49,411 bases of DNA from an uncultured Oscillospiraceae bacterium (GCA_934589145.1 CAKTNW010000015.1:1-49411), one strand, 5' to 3'. Numbered from the stretch's first letter, positions 15,601 through 24,284 are shown. The notes: a model not told the origin generated them from the sequence alone. Numbers and translations are program-made.

Positions 15601-17409
15601 ATGTTTGACCAATCTCACATTCGCAACTTCTCCATTATTGCCCATATCGACCACGGAAAATCCACGCTGGCGGATCGCCTGCTGGAGAAGTGCAACGCCG
15701 TGCCGGAGCGGGAGATGGAGAACCAGCTGCTGGACAACATGGATCTGGAGCGGGAGCGGGGCATCACCATCAAGTCCCGTGCCGTGCAGATCTTCTATAC
15801 GGCCCAGGACGGCGAGACCTATGCCCTGAACCTCATTGATACGCCGGGCCATGTGGACTTCAACTACGAGGTGTCCCGCTCTCTGGCCGCCTGCGAGGGT
15901 GCGCTGCTGGTGGTGGACGCCACCCAGGGCGTGGAGGCCCAGACGCTGGCCAACACCTATCTGGCTATGGATCACGACCTGGAGATCCTGCCTGTGTTCA
16001 ACAAGATCGACCTGCCCGCCGCCGATCCCCTGAAGGCCAAGCAGGAGGTGGAGGACATCATCGGCCTGCCCGCGCTGGAGGCCCCGGAGATCTCCGCCAA
16101 GCTGGGCATCAACATCGACGCCGTGCTGGAGGACGTGGTGAACAACGTTCCCGCCCCCAAGGGCGACCCCAAGGCGCCCCTGCGGGCCCTGGTGTTCGAC
16201 AGCCAGTATGACCCCTATGTGGGCGTGGTGGTGCTGTTCCGCATCATGGAGGGCACCATCCGCAAGGGTCAGACCGTCCGCATGATGGCCAGCGGCGCGG
16301 AGTACACCATTCTGGAGTGCGGCTATCTAAAGCCCCTGGGCAACGAGCCTACCGACTGCCTGCAGGCCGGCGAGGTGGGCTATTTCACCGCCAGCATCAA
16401 GAACGTGAAGGACACCCGGGTGGGTGATACCATCACCGACGCCGCCGCGCCGGCCGCCGAGCCGCTGCCCGGCTACCGGCCCGCCCAGTCCATGGTGTAC
16501 TGCGGCATCTACACCGAGGACGGCAGCAAGTATCCCGACCTCCGCGACGCGCTGGAGAAGCTCCAGCTGAACGACGCCAGTCTGACCTTCGAGCCGGAAT
16601 CCTCCGTGGCCCTGGGCTTCGGCTTCCGCTGCGGCTTCCTGGGCATGCTCCATATGGAGATTATCCAGGAGCGTCTGGAGCGTGAGTTCAATCTGGATCT
16701 GGTCACCACCCTGCCCAGCGTTATCTACCATGTGTACAAGTCCGACGGCACCATGGTGAAGGTGGACAATCCCCACAACTATCCCGATCCCGGCAGCATC
16801 GAGCACGCCGAGGAGCCGTATGTGAAGGTGTCCATCATCACGCCCCAGGACTTCGTGGGCAACATCATGCCCATGTGCCAGGAGCGCCGGGGCGAGTTCA
16901 AGGACATGCAGTATCTGGACACCCATCTGGTGGAGCTGCACTATCAGATGCCGCTGAATGAGATCATCTACGACTTCTTTGATACCCTCAAGGCCAACAC
17001 CAAGGGCTACGCCAGCCTGGACTATGAGCTGTCCGGCTATCGTACCAGCGATCTGGTGAAGGTGGATCTGCTGCTGAACGGCGACGGCGTGGACGCGCTG
17101 AGTTTCATCGCCCACCGGGACAAGGCGTATCCCCGTGCTCGCCGCCTGTGCGAGAAGCTGAAGGAGAACATTCCCCGCCAGCTCTTCGAGGTGCCCATTC
17201 AGGCGGCCATCGGCGGCCGCATCATCGCCCGCGAGACGGTGAAGGCCATGCGCAAGGATGTGCTGGCCAAGTGCTACGGCGGCGACATCACGCGAAAGAA
17301 GAAGCTGCTGGAGAAGCAGAAAGAGGGCAAAAAGAAGATGCGCAACCTCGGAACCGTCCAGGTTCCCACGGAAGCCTTTATGGCTGTCCTCAAGCTGGAC
17401 AGTGATTGA
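15601..17409 (+). CDS. lepA: Elongation factor 4 (ribosome back-translocase)
   Basis: This encodes a 602-residue translational GTPase of standard length. The G domain opens with [20 protein letters not shown] (P-loop), then [10 protein letters not shown] (switch I), [12 protein letters not shown] (switch II) and [13 protein letters not shown]-like domains II, III and V follow, and the LepA-specific C-terminus carries [20 protein letters not shown] and [17 protein letters not shown]. It acts on stalled ribosomes in the cytoplasm. AAGGAGG stands 11 bases upstream of the ATG, and a terminator follows within six bases of the stop. The frequent downstream partner hemN (hemW) is not next to it here. 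Confidence 0.97.
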   Translation: MFDQSHIRNFSIIAHIDHGKSTLADRLLEKCNAVPEREMENQLLDNMDLERERGITIKSRAVQIFYTAQDGETYALNLIDTPGHVDFNYEVSRSLAACEGALLVVDATQGVEAQTLANTYLAMDHDLEILPVFNKIDLPAADPLKAKQEVEDIIGLPALEAPEISAKLGINIDAVLEDVVNNVPAPKGDPKAPLRALVFDSQYDPYVGVVVLFRIMEGTIRKGQTVRMMASGAEYTILECGYLKPLGNEPTDCLQAGEVGYFTASIKNVKDTRVGDTITDAAAPAAEPLPGYRPAQSMVYCGIYTEDGSKYPDLRDALEKLQLNDASLTFEPESSVALGFGFRCGFLGMLHMEIIQERLEREFNLDLVTTLPSVIYHVYKSDGTMVKVDNPHNYPDPGSIEHAEEPYVKVSIITPQDFVGNIMPMCQERRGEFKDMQYLDTHLVELHYQMPLNEIIYDFFDTLKANTKGYASLDYELSGYRTSDLVKVDLLLNGDGVDALSFIAHRDKAYPRARRLCEKLKENIPRQLFEVPIQAAIGGRIIARETVKAMRKDVLAKCYGGDITRKKKLLEKQKEGKKKMRNLGTVQVPTEAFMAVLKLDSD

Positions 17410-17414
17410 TACGC

Positions 17415-17444
17415 AAAAAAGACGGCCGCTGGCCGTCTTTTTTT
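17415..17444 (+). terminator. Terminator of lepA
   Basis: GACGGCC-GCT-GGCCGTC flanked by A6 and T7. The symmetric arms could also serve the convergent gene ending at 17490. Confidence 0.92.
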
Positions 17445-17489
17445 GTTGTTGGGCGGATAGAAAGAAATCACGTTCTGGCAATGCATCCG

Positions 17490-18773
17490 TCATTCCACCT
17501 TTTCGATCCCGAAAGCGCCGTGCAGCACCAGATACGTCTGGGGCGCGTCCCGCATCAGGCTCCACAGGCCCACCCCCTGCAGGCCGTTGTCCGCCGCCAG
17601 ACGGAATTTGGCCAGGCTGGAGCGGGCATCCTCGAACCACACCTCGTGAAGGGTGCCATTCTCCGCTGTGTACCGGAACCATGGGGACTGGGCCGTCTCG
17701 TCGTATTGGATCTCCGCGCCGTGCCGCCGTGCCAGGGCCAGCGCCTGCTGGGGCGACAGGGAGGGCGCCCGGGTGATGCCCTGCCGGAAGGGCAGCGGCC
17801 AGTCGTAGCCGTAGGTGGGCACCCCCAGGAAGATCTTCTCCGGCGGGATCTCCGTCAGGGCGTAGTCCAGCACCCGCCGCACCTGGGGCAGGGGTGCCAC
17901 CGCCATAGGCGGCCCGGCGGTATAGCCCCACTCGTAGGTCATCAGCAGCACGCTGTCGGCGGCCCGGCCCAGCGCGGCGTAGTCGTGGCCCTCGTAGAGC
18001 AGGCCCCTCTGCCCGGCGCTGGATTTGGGGGCCAGCGCCACCGTCACCGGCCAGCCCAGGGGGTCCAGCCGCTGCCGCAGCGCCTCGATAAACGCGGCAT
18101 AGGCCGCCGCCTGACGGCCCTCCAGATACTCGAAATCCACGTCCAGACCCCGGTAGCCCTTGGCGGTCATGTTGGCCACAATGGCGTCGATCAGCCGGGC
18201 CTGCGCCGCTTCGTTTTCCAGCAGTGCGCCGCCCAGGCGACTGTCGAAGCTGCCTGCCTCCGTCAGAGTGGACAGGTGCATCCACGGCTGGGCCCGGTAT
18301 TCCGCCGCCGCGGCTATCAGCCACGCGTCGTCGGGGATCACCAGGCCGCCCTCCGCCGTGATGCCGTAGGTAAAGGGCGTCAGATATGTCATGTAGGGCA
18401 GCACCGCGTGCAGCAGCGTCCGGGGAATGAAGGGATAGGCGTAGCCGTTGACCGCCAGCGTGCCGGACTTCTCCCCCTTCAGGGCGATGATCAGCTCCTC
18501 GTCCGGCAGGATGTCCGGCTGTCCGCCCAGGAAGTAGTTGTTCTGATACATGGACAGCACCGTCACACCCTCCCGGCGGGCGATGCCCTCCAGCGTTTCG
18601 CCGGGCCGCACCACATGCACCCGCTCCGGCTCATAGATCACCAGCGTCTGGCCCGCCGCCAGCGCACCGCCCACCGGCACCTGATTCAGCCGCCCCAGCA
18701 GCGTCACGCTGACACCGTATTGCCGCGCGACGCCGTAGAGCGTCTCTCCGGTGCGCACCACATGGATCTGCAT
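17490..18773 (-). CDS. LysM and glycoside hydrolase 18 protein, spore cortex-lytic SleL/YaaH-like
   Basis: This encodes a 427-residue protein. Two LysM repeats occupy about residues 1-95 (IHVVRTGETLYGVARQYGV and VHVVRPGETLEGIARREGV), then comes a GH18 barrel whose catalytic line YRGLDVDFEYLEG carries DxxDxDxE near residue 205. There is no signal peptide, as in YaaH/SleL proteins that are packed into the spore coat. These enzymes are N-acetylglucosaminidases acting on cortex peptidoglycan during germination. The ATG at 18773 is chosen because GAGGTG stands six bases upstream; a GTG nine bases earlier overlaps it. The lipoprotein gene upstream in the same direction may share its transcript. Confidence 0.9.
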   Translation of the reverse strand: MQIHVVRTGETLYGVARQYGVSVTLLGRLNQVPVGGALAAGQTLVIYEPERVHVVRPGETLEGIARREGVTVLSMYQNNYFLGGQPDILPDEELIIALKGEKSGTLAVNGYAYPFIPRTLLHAVLPYMTYLTPFTYGITAEGGLVIPDDAWLIAAAAEYRAQPWMHLSTLTEAGSFDSRLGGALLENEAAQARLIDAIVANMTAKGYRGLDVDFEYLEGRQAAAYAAFIEALRQRLDPLGWPVTVALAPKSSAGQRGLLYEGHDYAALGRAADSVLLMTYEWGYTAGPPMAVAPLPQVRRVLDYALTEIPPEKIFLGVPTYGYDWPLPFRQGITRAPSLSPQQALALARRHGAEIQYDETAQSPWFRYTAENGTLHEVWFEDARSSLAKFRLAADNGLQGVGLWSLMRDAPQTYLVLHGAFGIEKVE

Positions 18774-18862
18774 ACATATCACCTCGTGCCAGCATATGCC
18801 GCTTCTGCCGTGGGCAGAACGGCGAAGGGGCGGAGGTATCCGCTGCCCCCACCCCTTTTTCC

Positions 18863-19315
18863 TTATGACCAGCAGCTGTTTTCGCCGTCCAGCAAAAAGC
18901 CGTCCGTGTCATGGACGAAGCCGTTTTCCAGCATCTGCCGCCAGGTGGCGGTGCCGCTGGCGCCCCGGTTCCCGGTCATGGTGTCATACACCGTGGGCGG
19001 AAACTGCTGGGCGTCCCGCTGCAGTTCTTCGCCCACGCCGCCGAAGGTGCTGCCGTGGTTGTCGTTGAAGGCCTTGTCATTGCCGTTGTCCCGGTACCGG
19101 GCACCGCCGCTGCGGCTGGTGCCGTTGTCCGCCGCGCCGTTGCTGTCGGTGACGCCGTCGTCCACCGTGCCGCCGTTATTGTTGGCGGTGTCGTTATTGG
19201 TGGTGTTGTTGCTGTCGCTGCCGGGGCGGTTGGTGTTTGCCTTGTTTTCGCCGCAGCCCGCCAGGGCCAGCGCCAGCAGCATCGCCATCAGTAGGGCCGT
19301 CGCTTTTTTTGCCAT
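18863..19315 (-). CDS. Secreted lipoprotein with Asn/Thr/Asp-rich linker, function unknown
   Basis: This encodes a 150-residue protein. A lipoprotein signal runs to LAGC (Cys21), then follows a low-complexity stretch of Asn, Thr, Asp and Gly to about residue 80, and a compact C-terminal part (about 60 residues, with GEELQRDAQQFPP and TWRQMLENGFVHD). I do not recognise the C-terminal part. The start is supported by AAAAAAGGAGG before ATG. It precedes the LysM-GH18 gene by 89 bases on the same strand, so a cell-envelope or spore-related role is possible, but this is context only. Confidence 0.75.
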   Translation of the reverse strand: MAKKATALLMAMLLALALAGCGENKANTNRPGSDSNNTTNNDTANNNGGTVDDGVTDSNGAADNGTSRSGGARYRDNGNDKAFNDNHGSTFGGVGEELQRDAQQFPPTVYDTMTGNRGASGTATWRQMLENGFVHDTDGFLLDGENSCWS

Positions 19316-19374
19316 GCTCCCATCCTCCTTTTTTCATCAAGCTTTCGGCACACGCTTGCGTCATTGTGCCGTGT

Positions 19375-19574
19375 CTACCATCGAATGACAAGGGCAAACA
19401 CGCCTGACAGCGTGTCTTTCCGGTGCTTTTTGCCCTTTTCGCCTTGGCGGGCACCAGCCCGCCTGCGTCTCAAAAACCAAAAATCACTCGAAAATCCATC
19501 GCTGGCAGGTGCCTTGCAGTATGGGTGCATTTCTGGCCGTCAAAACCGTGTCTGCCCTTGTCATTCGATGGTAG
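19375..19574. repeat. 200-bp MITE-like element with 28-bp terminal inverted repeats
   Basis: The left end (19375-19402, starting CTACCATCGAATGACAAGGG) and the right end (19547-19574, ending CCCTTGTCATTCGATGGTAG) are inverse complements with one mismatch in 28. The interior has no supported gene. No clear target-site duplication flanks it. The left end and an internal TCGAAAATCCATCG segment recur together at 47208-47256. Confidence 0.75.
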
Positions 19575-19620
19575 TATGGTCGCTTTCCGGCGAAACTACT
19601 GCCTGCAACTTCTCCCAGCG

Positions 19621-19671
19621 TTGCATTTTTCCGCAAGCTGTGGTAAAATAATATTCCACATTATTTGGAAT
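19621..19671 (+). promoter_or_regulatory. Promoter and operator-like repeat of the uridine phosphorylase gene
   Basis: TTGCAT (19621-19626), 17 bases, TAAAAT (19644-19649). Directly downstream, at the expected start of transcription, lies the inverted repeat ATTCCA-N7-TGGAAT (19653-19671), a plausible repressor site. Confidence 0.6.
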
Positions 19672-19731
19672 CAATACAATTCGTAATATCAAATGCGTTT
19701 ACAACGATTTGTTATCGCTTGGAGGTGCGTT

Positions 19732-20505
19732 ATGCAAAAACTGGAAAAGCAGTTTCACATCCGCTGTGTAGAGGGCGACGTGGGCCGCTATGTGATCCTG
19801 CCCGGCGATCCCGGCCGGTGCGAGAAGATCGCCGCGCTGTTTGACGATGCCCATTTTGTCTCCCAGAACCGGGAATATACCATTTATACCGGCACGCTGC
19901 TGGGGGAGAAGGTCTCCGTGTGCTCCACCGGCATCGGCGGGCCGTCGGCCTCCATCGCCATGGAGGAGCTGCACAACATCGGCGCGGATACCTTCATCCG
20001 CGTGGGCACCTGCGGCGGCATCGACCTGGACGTCCGCAGCGGCGATGTGGTCATCGCCACCGGCGCCATCCGGTTCGAGCATACCAGCCAGGAGTACGCC
20101 CCCATCGAGTTCCCCGCCGTGGCGGACTTCCAGGTGACCACCGCCCTGGTGCAGGCGGCGCAGGCCCTGGGCAAGCGCACCCAGGTGGGCGTGGTGCAGT
20201 GCAAGGACTCCTTCTACGGCCAGCATTCCCCGGCGCGGATGCCCGTATCCTATGAGCTGCTGAACAAGTGGGAGGCGTGGAAGCGCCTGGGTGTCAAGGC
20301 CAGCGAGATGGAGAGCGCCGCCCTGTTCGTGGTGGCCAGCGCGCTGGGCTGCCGCTGCGGCAGCTGCTTCCATGTGATCTGGAACCAGGAGCGGGAGGCC
20401 GCGGGCCTGGATCAGGACATGAACGAGGACACCACCTCCGCCGTGACCGTGGGCGTCGAGGCGCTGAAGCTGCTGATCCAGCAGGATCGCGCCAGCGGCA
20501 AGTAA
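19732..20505 (+). CDS. udp: Uridine phosphorylase
   Basis: This encodes a 257-residue NP-I family enzyme of the Udp length. It converts uridine and phosphate to uracil and ribose-1-phosphate. Motifs are [15 protein letters not shown] (phosphate site), [45 protein letters not shown] (pyrimidine pocket side) and [14 protein letters not shown] (ribose site). The ATG at 19732 follows GGAGGTGCGTT; an earlier in-frame ATG lacks a ribosome site. It complements the purine-specific DeoD at 8482 and may depend on the same nucleoside importer. A small membrane protein gene follows after 24 bases. Confidence 0.93.
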   Translation: MQKLEKQFHIRCVEGDVGRYVILPGDPGRCEKIAALFDDAHFVSQNREYTIYTGTLLGEKVSVCSTGIGGPSASIAMEELHNIGADTFIRVGTCGGIDLDVRSGDVVIATGAIRFEHTSQEYAPIEFPAVADFQVTTALVQAAQALGKRTQVGVVQCKDSFYGQHSPARMPVSYELLNKWEAWKRLGVKASEMESAALFVVASALGCRCGSCFHVIWNQEREAAGLDQDMNEDTTSAVTVGVEALKLLIQQDRASGK

Positions 20506-20529
20506 ATAAAAACGAGGAGAAATACATAT

Positions 20530-20760
20530 ATGATCTGGTCTATTATCGTGGGCGGCGTCATCGGCTGGCTGGCCGGCAAGCTGATGGGCAGCAAGGGCGG
20601 CATTCTGCGCAACATCATTCTGGGCATCGTGGGCAGCGGCGTAGGCAACTGGCTGGCGGGCGCCATCGGTCTGGTGGCCCGCAACTCACTGGGCTCCTTC
20701 CTCATCGGCGTGGGCGGCGCCTGCGTGGTGATCCTGATCTGCCGGTGGATATTCAAATAA
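20530..20760 (+). CDS. GlsB/YeaQ/YmgE-family small membrane protein
   Basis: This encodes a 76-residue protein made of three hydrophobic, Gly-rich segments. It shows the family pattern IVGGVIGWLAGKLMGSKGG at the start, then NIILGIVGSGVGNWLAG and a last helix ending in CRWIFK. Members (also called transglycosylase-associated proteins) are linked to stress response in the cytoplasmic membrane, with unclear biochemistry. The ATG follows CGAGGAGAAA. It is 24 bases after udp and ends at a terminator, so it is probably the second gene of that transcript. Confidence 0.9.
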   Translation: MIWSIIVGGVIGWLAGKLMGSKGGILRNIILGIVGSGVGNWLAGAIGLVARNSLGSFLIGVGGACVVILICRWIFK

Positions 20761-20776
20761 CCGGGTAAATTGATGG

Positions 20777-20814
20777 AAAAGCAGCCTCTGTCCTGGGACA
20801 GGGGCTGCTTTTTT
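20777..20814 (+). terminator. Terminator after the udp-GlsB genes
   Basis: AAAAGCAGCC...CTGTCC pairs with GGACAG...GGCTGCTTTT with a single mismatch, ending in T6. Confidence 0.88.
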
Positions 20815-20835
20815 CAACAAAATTTGATTTTCCTC

Positions 20836-20864
20836 TTACATTTTTCTTCAAAATATGCTATACT
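20836..20864 (+). promoter_or_regulatory. Promoter of the CarD-like gene
   Basis: An extended -10, TGC-TATACT (20859-20864), with TTACAT 17 bases upstream (20836-20841). The surrounding 60 bases are markedly AT-rich. Confidence 0.6.
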
Positions 20865-20960
20865 ATTACCAATAAATGTAAGACGCATGAGGTGCATGGC
20901 CGTCGGGCCGTGCTTTTTTCCGTGTTATACGGTGTGTTTTGTACGGAGAGAGGAGCAGTC

Positions 20961-21473
20961 ATGTTTGCAGCAGGAGATCTGGTCATTTACGGCGGCGAGG
21001 GCGTCTGCCGGGTAGACAGCGTGGGTACGCCCGACACCTCGGGCTATGACAAGACAAAGGAGTACTATACCCTGTCGCCCATGTACCGCACCGGCCAGGT
21101 GATGACCCCGGTGGATACCCGTGTGCTGATGCGGCCCATCATGACGGCGGCGGAGGTGGCGGACTTTCTGGCAAGCCTGCCTTCGCTTCCGGCGGAGGAG
21201 CCGGAGAGCATGAGCCAGCGGGCCATCAAGGATCACTATCACGCGGTGGTGACCTCCTACGACTGCCGCCGCATGGCTGCCATGATCAAGTATACCTGCC
21301 GTCGCCGCCGCGACGCCTTGCGCCGGGGCCGCAAGGTCAGCCAACTGGACGAGCGGTATCTCCGCCGGGCGGAGGAGCAGCTCTACGGTGAGCTGGCGGC
21401 GGTGCTGGGCATCGACCGCCAGGAGGTCTGCCAGTATATTCAAAAGGATTACCCCAACTGGCCGGAGGAATAA
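20961..21473 (+). CDS. CarD/CdnL-like RNA polymerase-binding regulator
   Basis: This encodes a 170-residue protein. The N-terminal RID (about residues 1-60) begins MFAAGDLVIYGGEGVCRVDS, has TKEYYTLSPMY in the middle and VDTRVLMRPIM at the end; this is the fold that contacts the RNA polymerase beta subunit. The C-terminal half is helical and basic (RRRRDALRRGRKVSQLDERYL), matching the CarD DNA-contacting domain. Such proteins stabilise open complexes, often at rRNA promoters. The ATG at 20961 follows AGAGAGGAGCAGTC. It is monocistronic. Confidence 0.88.
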   Translation: MFAAGDLVIYGGEGVCRVDSVGTPDTSGYDKTKEYYTLSPMYRTGQVMTPVDTRVLMRPIMTAAEVADFLASLPSLPAEEPESMSQRAIKDHYHAVVTSYDCRRMAAMIKYTCRRRRDALRRGRKVSQLDERYLRRAEEQLYGELAAVLGIDRQEVCQYIQKDYPNWPEE

Positions 21474-21474
21474 T

Positions 21475-21507
21475 AAAAAAGCGGGATGCAGTGCATCCCG
21501 CTTTTTC
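21475..21507 (+). terminator. Terminator of the CarD-like gene
   Basis: A6, then GCGGGATG-CAGTG-CATCCCGC, then T5. It is symmetric and could stop the convergent decarboxylase gene too. Confidence 0.88.
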
Positions 21508-21566
21508 CGTGAAAAGAGAAGAGTGAAGAGAGAAAAGCTGTGGTGTGCCGCCGTTGACGGCACGGT

Positions 21567-22778
21567 TTACTCCGTCTCCACCCGGCCGTCGCCGTAGACC
21601 AGCAGCTCCTGGGGCGGCGTGTGGCTGGAGAATCGCTGAGCCGTCAGCGTGCAGGCGTAGGCGCCGGCATTGCGCACCTCAATCAGGTCGCCGATATCCA
21701 GCGCCGGGCCGGTAAAGTCCTCCGCCAGCACGTCGGCGGCGCAGCACAGGTTGCCCACCAGATCCACCGTCTCCGTGCGGCTTCCGTCGCCGTGGGCGAT
21801 GATGGGGAAGGCCCATTCCGACGTGAACAGCGGCTCATAGGGGGTGGGAGCCTTGCCGCCCAGCTCATGGCGCAGCATGGCCGCCAGGGCGGGCTTCTGC
21901 AGTCCGTTCATGCAGTTCTCCGCGATGACGTAGGTCCTGCCCCGGGAGACCTTCTTGTCCACCACCCGCAGCCAGTAGGTGCCTGCCTGCGCCGTGGGGA
22001 AGCGGCCCGTCTCGATCATCAGCCGGGCTTTCAGCGTGGCGTCGTTGTCGGCGGCGATGGCGTCGGTGTATGTCCGCAGCCGCGCCAGCGTCATGGGCTG
22101 CTCGAAGGCTTCGTCATAGGCCACGCCCACGCCGCTGCCGAAGTTGACATAACGCATCCCACACGCCAGCGTATCCCGTACCCGCTTGGCCAGGGCCCAA
22201 CTGTCCCGATAGCAGCCGCCCAGCACGTCGGCGTCCAGATTCTGGGATTTCAGGTGGACGTGGATGCCCTCCACCGTCACCGGCAGGGTATCCAGCAGCG
22301 CCTTCAGCTGCGGCAGATCCTCCTCGTTGATGCCGAACTTACTGGGGCCGCCCACGGTGCCGCCCATGCCGAAGCCGGGGTTCATCCGCACGCCGATGGC
22401 CCGGCGCTGACCCTTTTTCTCGCACAGTGCGCCGATGCGCTCCACCTCGCCCAGGGAGTCGGCGATGATCTCGCCCTCGTCCCAGGCGGTTTCCAGCGCC
22501 GCGTCGGACTTTCCGGCGGCGGAGAAGAAGATGTCCGCCTTTGCCATGCCGCACCTCCGGCTCAGCAGTACTTCCGGCGCGGAGGCGGCGTCGGCGCCCA
22601 GGCCGAGACCGGCCAGCGCCCGCACCACCGGCGGGAAGGGGTTGGCCTTGATGGAGTACAGCAGGTCGTACCGGGGGAAGGTCTGGCGCAGCGTCTCCAC
22701 CTGCCGCTGCATCACGTCGTATTCATAGAGGTAACAGGGCGCGTGCTCCCGCGCCAGCGTCAGAATGTGGTCGTTCAT
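21567..22778 (-). CDS. LysA-like fold-type III PLP-dependent decarboxylase, substrate uncertain
   Basis: This encodes a 403-residue protein. An alanine-racemase-like barrel holds the PLP lysine in LLYSIKANP (about residue 44), then VEGIHVHLKSQN (normally HxHxGS), YVNFGSGVG (normally GGGxG) and MIETGRFPTAQAGTYW (EPGR becomes ETGR). A C-terminal beta domain follows, with LVGNLCCAADVL replacing the usual CxxxD motif. The overall order is that of diaminopimelate decarboxylase, but the altered motifs resemble the side branch found in siderophore and peptide natural product pathways, so the substrate is open. The start at 22778 follows GGAGGAGCATCATC. It has no pathway neighbours here. Confidence 0.75.
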   Translation of the reverse strand: MNDHILTLAREHAPCYLYEYDVMQRQVETLRQTFPRYDLLYSIKANPFPPVVRALAGLGLGADAASAPEVLLSRRCGMAKADIFFSAAGKSDAALETAWDEGEIIADSLGEVERIGALCEKKGQRRAIGVRMNPGFGMGGTVGGPSKFGINEEDLPQLKALLDTLPVTVEGIHVHLKSQNLDADVLGGCYRDSWALAKRVRDTLACGMRYVNFGSGVGVAYDEAFEQPMTLARLRTYTDAIAADNDATLKARLMIETGRFPTAQAGTYWLRVVDKKVSRGRTYVIAENCMNGLQKPALAAMLRHELGGKAPTPYEPLFTSEWAFPIIAHGDGSRTETVDLVGNLCCAADVLAEDFTGPALDIGDLIEVRNAGAYACTLTAQRFSSHTPPQELLVYGDGRVETE

Positions 22779-22875
22779 GATGATGCTCCTCCAACTTGTA
22801 ATGATTTGGGGGTTCTGATACCATTTTAGCATGGATTTCGGAATATTCCAAGGACATTTTGCGCTTGCAGGTCGG

Positions 22876-22982
22876 GCATGCCGCCATCGAGGCGGCATGC
22901 CTGAGGGACTCTCCTCTTGCTGACGCAACAGTCCACCGGACTGTTGCTCCCGGCTTCGACACCTTTCAGGTGTGCGAAGCCG
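22876..22982. repeat. Three consecutive hairpins upstream of the decarboxylase gene
   Basis: GCATGCCGCC/GGCGGCATGC (22876-22900), GCAACAGTCC-ACC-GGACTGTTGC (22925-22947), and a 14-bp stem CGGCTTCGACACCT with one bulge (22951-22982). No gene is supported across them. They lie between the start of the minus-strand decarboxylase and the end of the tRNA. Confidence 0.6.
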
Positions 22983-23014
22983 GAGCTCGTTTCGCGTCAC
23001 CGCTTACAAATGCC

Positions 23015-23049
23015 AAAAAGCGGAGCACCCCACAGGGTGCTCCGCTTTT
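23015..23049 (-). terminator. Terminator of tRNA-Leu
   Basis: AAAAAGCGGAGCACCC (23015-23030) pairs perfectly with GGGTGCTCCGCTTTTT around CACA. It touches the encoded CCA of the tRNA. On the minus strand the transcript ends in U5. Confidence 0.88.
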
Positions 23050-23134
23050 TGGTACGGGTATGGGGACTCGAACCCCAACGCATTGCTGCACGAGAACCTA
23101 AATCTCGCATGTCTACCAATTTCATCATACCCGC
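23050..23134 (-). tRNA. tRNA-Leu (anticodon UAG)
   Basis: The 85-base gene has acceptor GCGGGTA/TACCCGT, D-loop segment AATTGGTAGACA, anticodon stem CGAGA/TCTCG around TTTAGGT (anticodon TAG), a long variable arm (class II, TGCAGCAATGCG region), T-arm GGGGTTCGAGTCCCC, discriminator A and an encoded CCA. It reads CUN leucine codons. Confidence 0.95.
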
Positions 23135-23295
23135 GTATTCTTCCCCTACTATACCATATCCCGCGCCGGGACACAAGAGGAAGTTATGCGCATCTGGTAT
23201 CATTACCCACAAAAAAACTGGACATACGATGATACCCAAAAGGTGGTATAATAAAATATTACTGCTATTGATACCGAAGAAACGAGGGCTTTCCC

Positions 23296-24135
23296 ATGAA
23301 ACGCATTGCCAGTATTCAGGATGTGTCCTGCCTGGGCCGCTGCTCCCAGACGGTGGCGCTGCCGGTGGTCTCCGCCATGGGGGTGGAGTGCGCCATCCTG
23401 CCCACCGCCGTGCTGAGCACCCATACCAGCTTTCCGGATTTCCGCTGCACCGACCTGACGGATCAGCTTCTGCCCATCGCCCGCCACTGGAAGGCCCAAG
23501 GGGTGCATTTCGACGCCCTGTATACCGGCTATCTGGCCTCCGACCGGCAGGTGGCGGTGGTGCTGGAGCTGTTGGAGCTGCTGCGGGAGGAGAACACCCT
23601 GCTGTTCGTGGATCCCGCCATGGCCGACCACGGAAAGCTGTACGCAGGTTTCGGCCCGGAGTTTCCGTCCCTGATGGCACAGGTGGTGTCCAAGGCCCAG
23701 ATCACCGTGCCCAACATCACCGAGGCCAGTCTCATGACCGGCCTACCCTATCGGGAAACCTATGACGAGGACTATGTCCGGGCGCTTTTGCAGGGCGTGG
23801 CGGCCCTGGGCGCGGAAAAGGTAGTGCTGACCGGCGTTTCGCTGGAGCCGGATACCATCGGCTTCATGTCCTACGACAGCGCCACCGGGGCATACGATCA
23901 CTACTTCAACCGCCGGGAGCCCCATGCCTATCACGGCACCGGCGACATCTTCTCCGCCACGGCGGTGGGCGGCATCATGCGGGGCATGAGCCTGAAGGAT
24001 GCCTTCTGCCTGGCGGTGGACTTCACCCTGCACTGCATCGAGGTGACCCGCACCGATCCCCAGGCGGCATGGTACGGCGTGGAGTTCGAGCGGGCGCTGC
24101 CTATGCTGACAGCCCGGGCTGCGGCACTGGAATAA
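23296..24135 (+). CDS. pdxY: Pyridoxal/pyridoxamine kinase
   Basis: This encodes a 279-residue ribokinase-fold enzyme of the PfkB-like vitamin kinase group. It starts with KRIASIQDVSCLGRCSQTVA, typical of the Firmicutes pyridoxamine kinase. Further along are VDPAMADHGKLY, TVPNITEASLMTGL and the anion hole with catalytic Asp in YHGTGDIFSA (near residue 216). It phosphorylates B6 vitamers to yield PLP or PMP in the salvage pathway. An ACGAGGG ribosome site precedes the ATG, and an extended -10 (TGGTATAAT at 23244-23252) lies 45 bases upstream. It stands alone with a strong terminator. The exact symbol (pdxY versus pdxK) is uncertain. Confidence 0.92.
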   Translation: MKRIASIQDVSCLGRCSQTVALPVVSAMGVECAILPTAVLSTHTSFPDFRCTDLTDQLLPIARHWKAQGVHFDALYTGYLASDRQVAVVLELLELLREENTLLFVDPAMADHGKLYAGFGPEFPSLMAQVVSKAQITVPNITEASLMTGLPYRETYDEDYVRALLQGVAALGAEKVVLTGVSLEPDTIGFMSYDSATGAYDHYFNRREPHAYHGTGDIFSATAVGGIMRGMSLKDAFCLAVDFTLHCIEVTRTDPQAAWYGVEFERALPMLTARAAALE

Positions 24136-24141
24136 AACGAG

Positions 24142-24187
24142 AAACGAGGAGGGCCCCACGGCATACGCCGTGGGGCCCTCCTCGTTT
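24142..24187 (+). terminator. 21-bp hairpin terminator after the pyridoxal kinase gene
   Basis: Arms 24142-24162 and 24167-24187 (AAACGAGGAGGGCCCC... and complement) are perfect around ATAC, and the 3' arm ends in GTTT. Confidence 0.88.
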
Positions 24188-24284
24188 TCCCTGTTAAAAT
24201 ACCACAGAAAAGCCGTTCGGTGTCCCATATTTCTCCGGAAAAGACGGTACAATAGAAGAGAAAATACGAAACAAGGAGGTCGCC

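Noticed and set aside
16327..18324. 665-codon minus-strand frame spanning the lepA end and the LysM-GH18 gene
   Set aside because: It crosses a strong terminator and overlaps two well-supported genes in other frames, and has no start signal.
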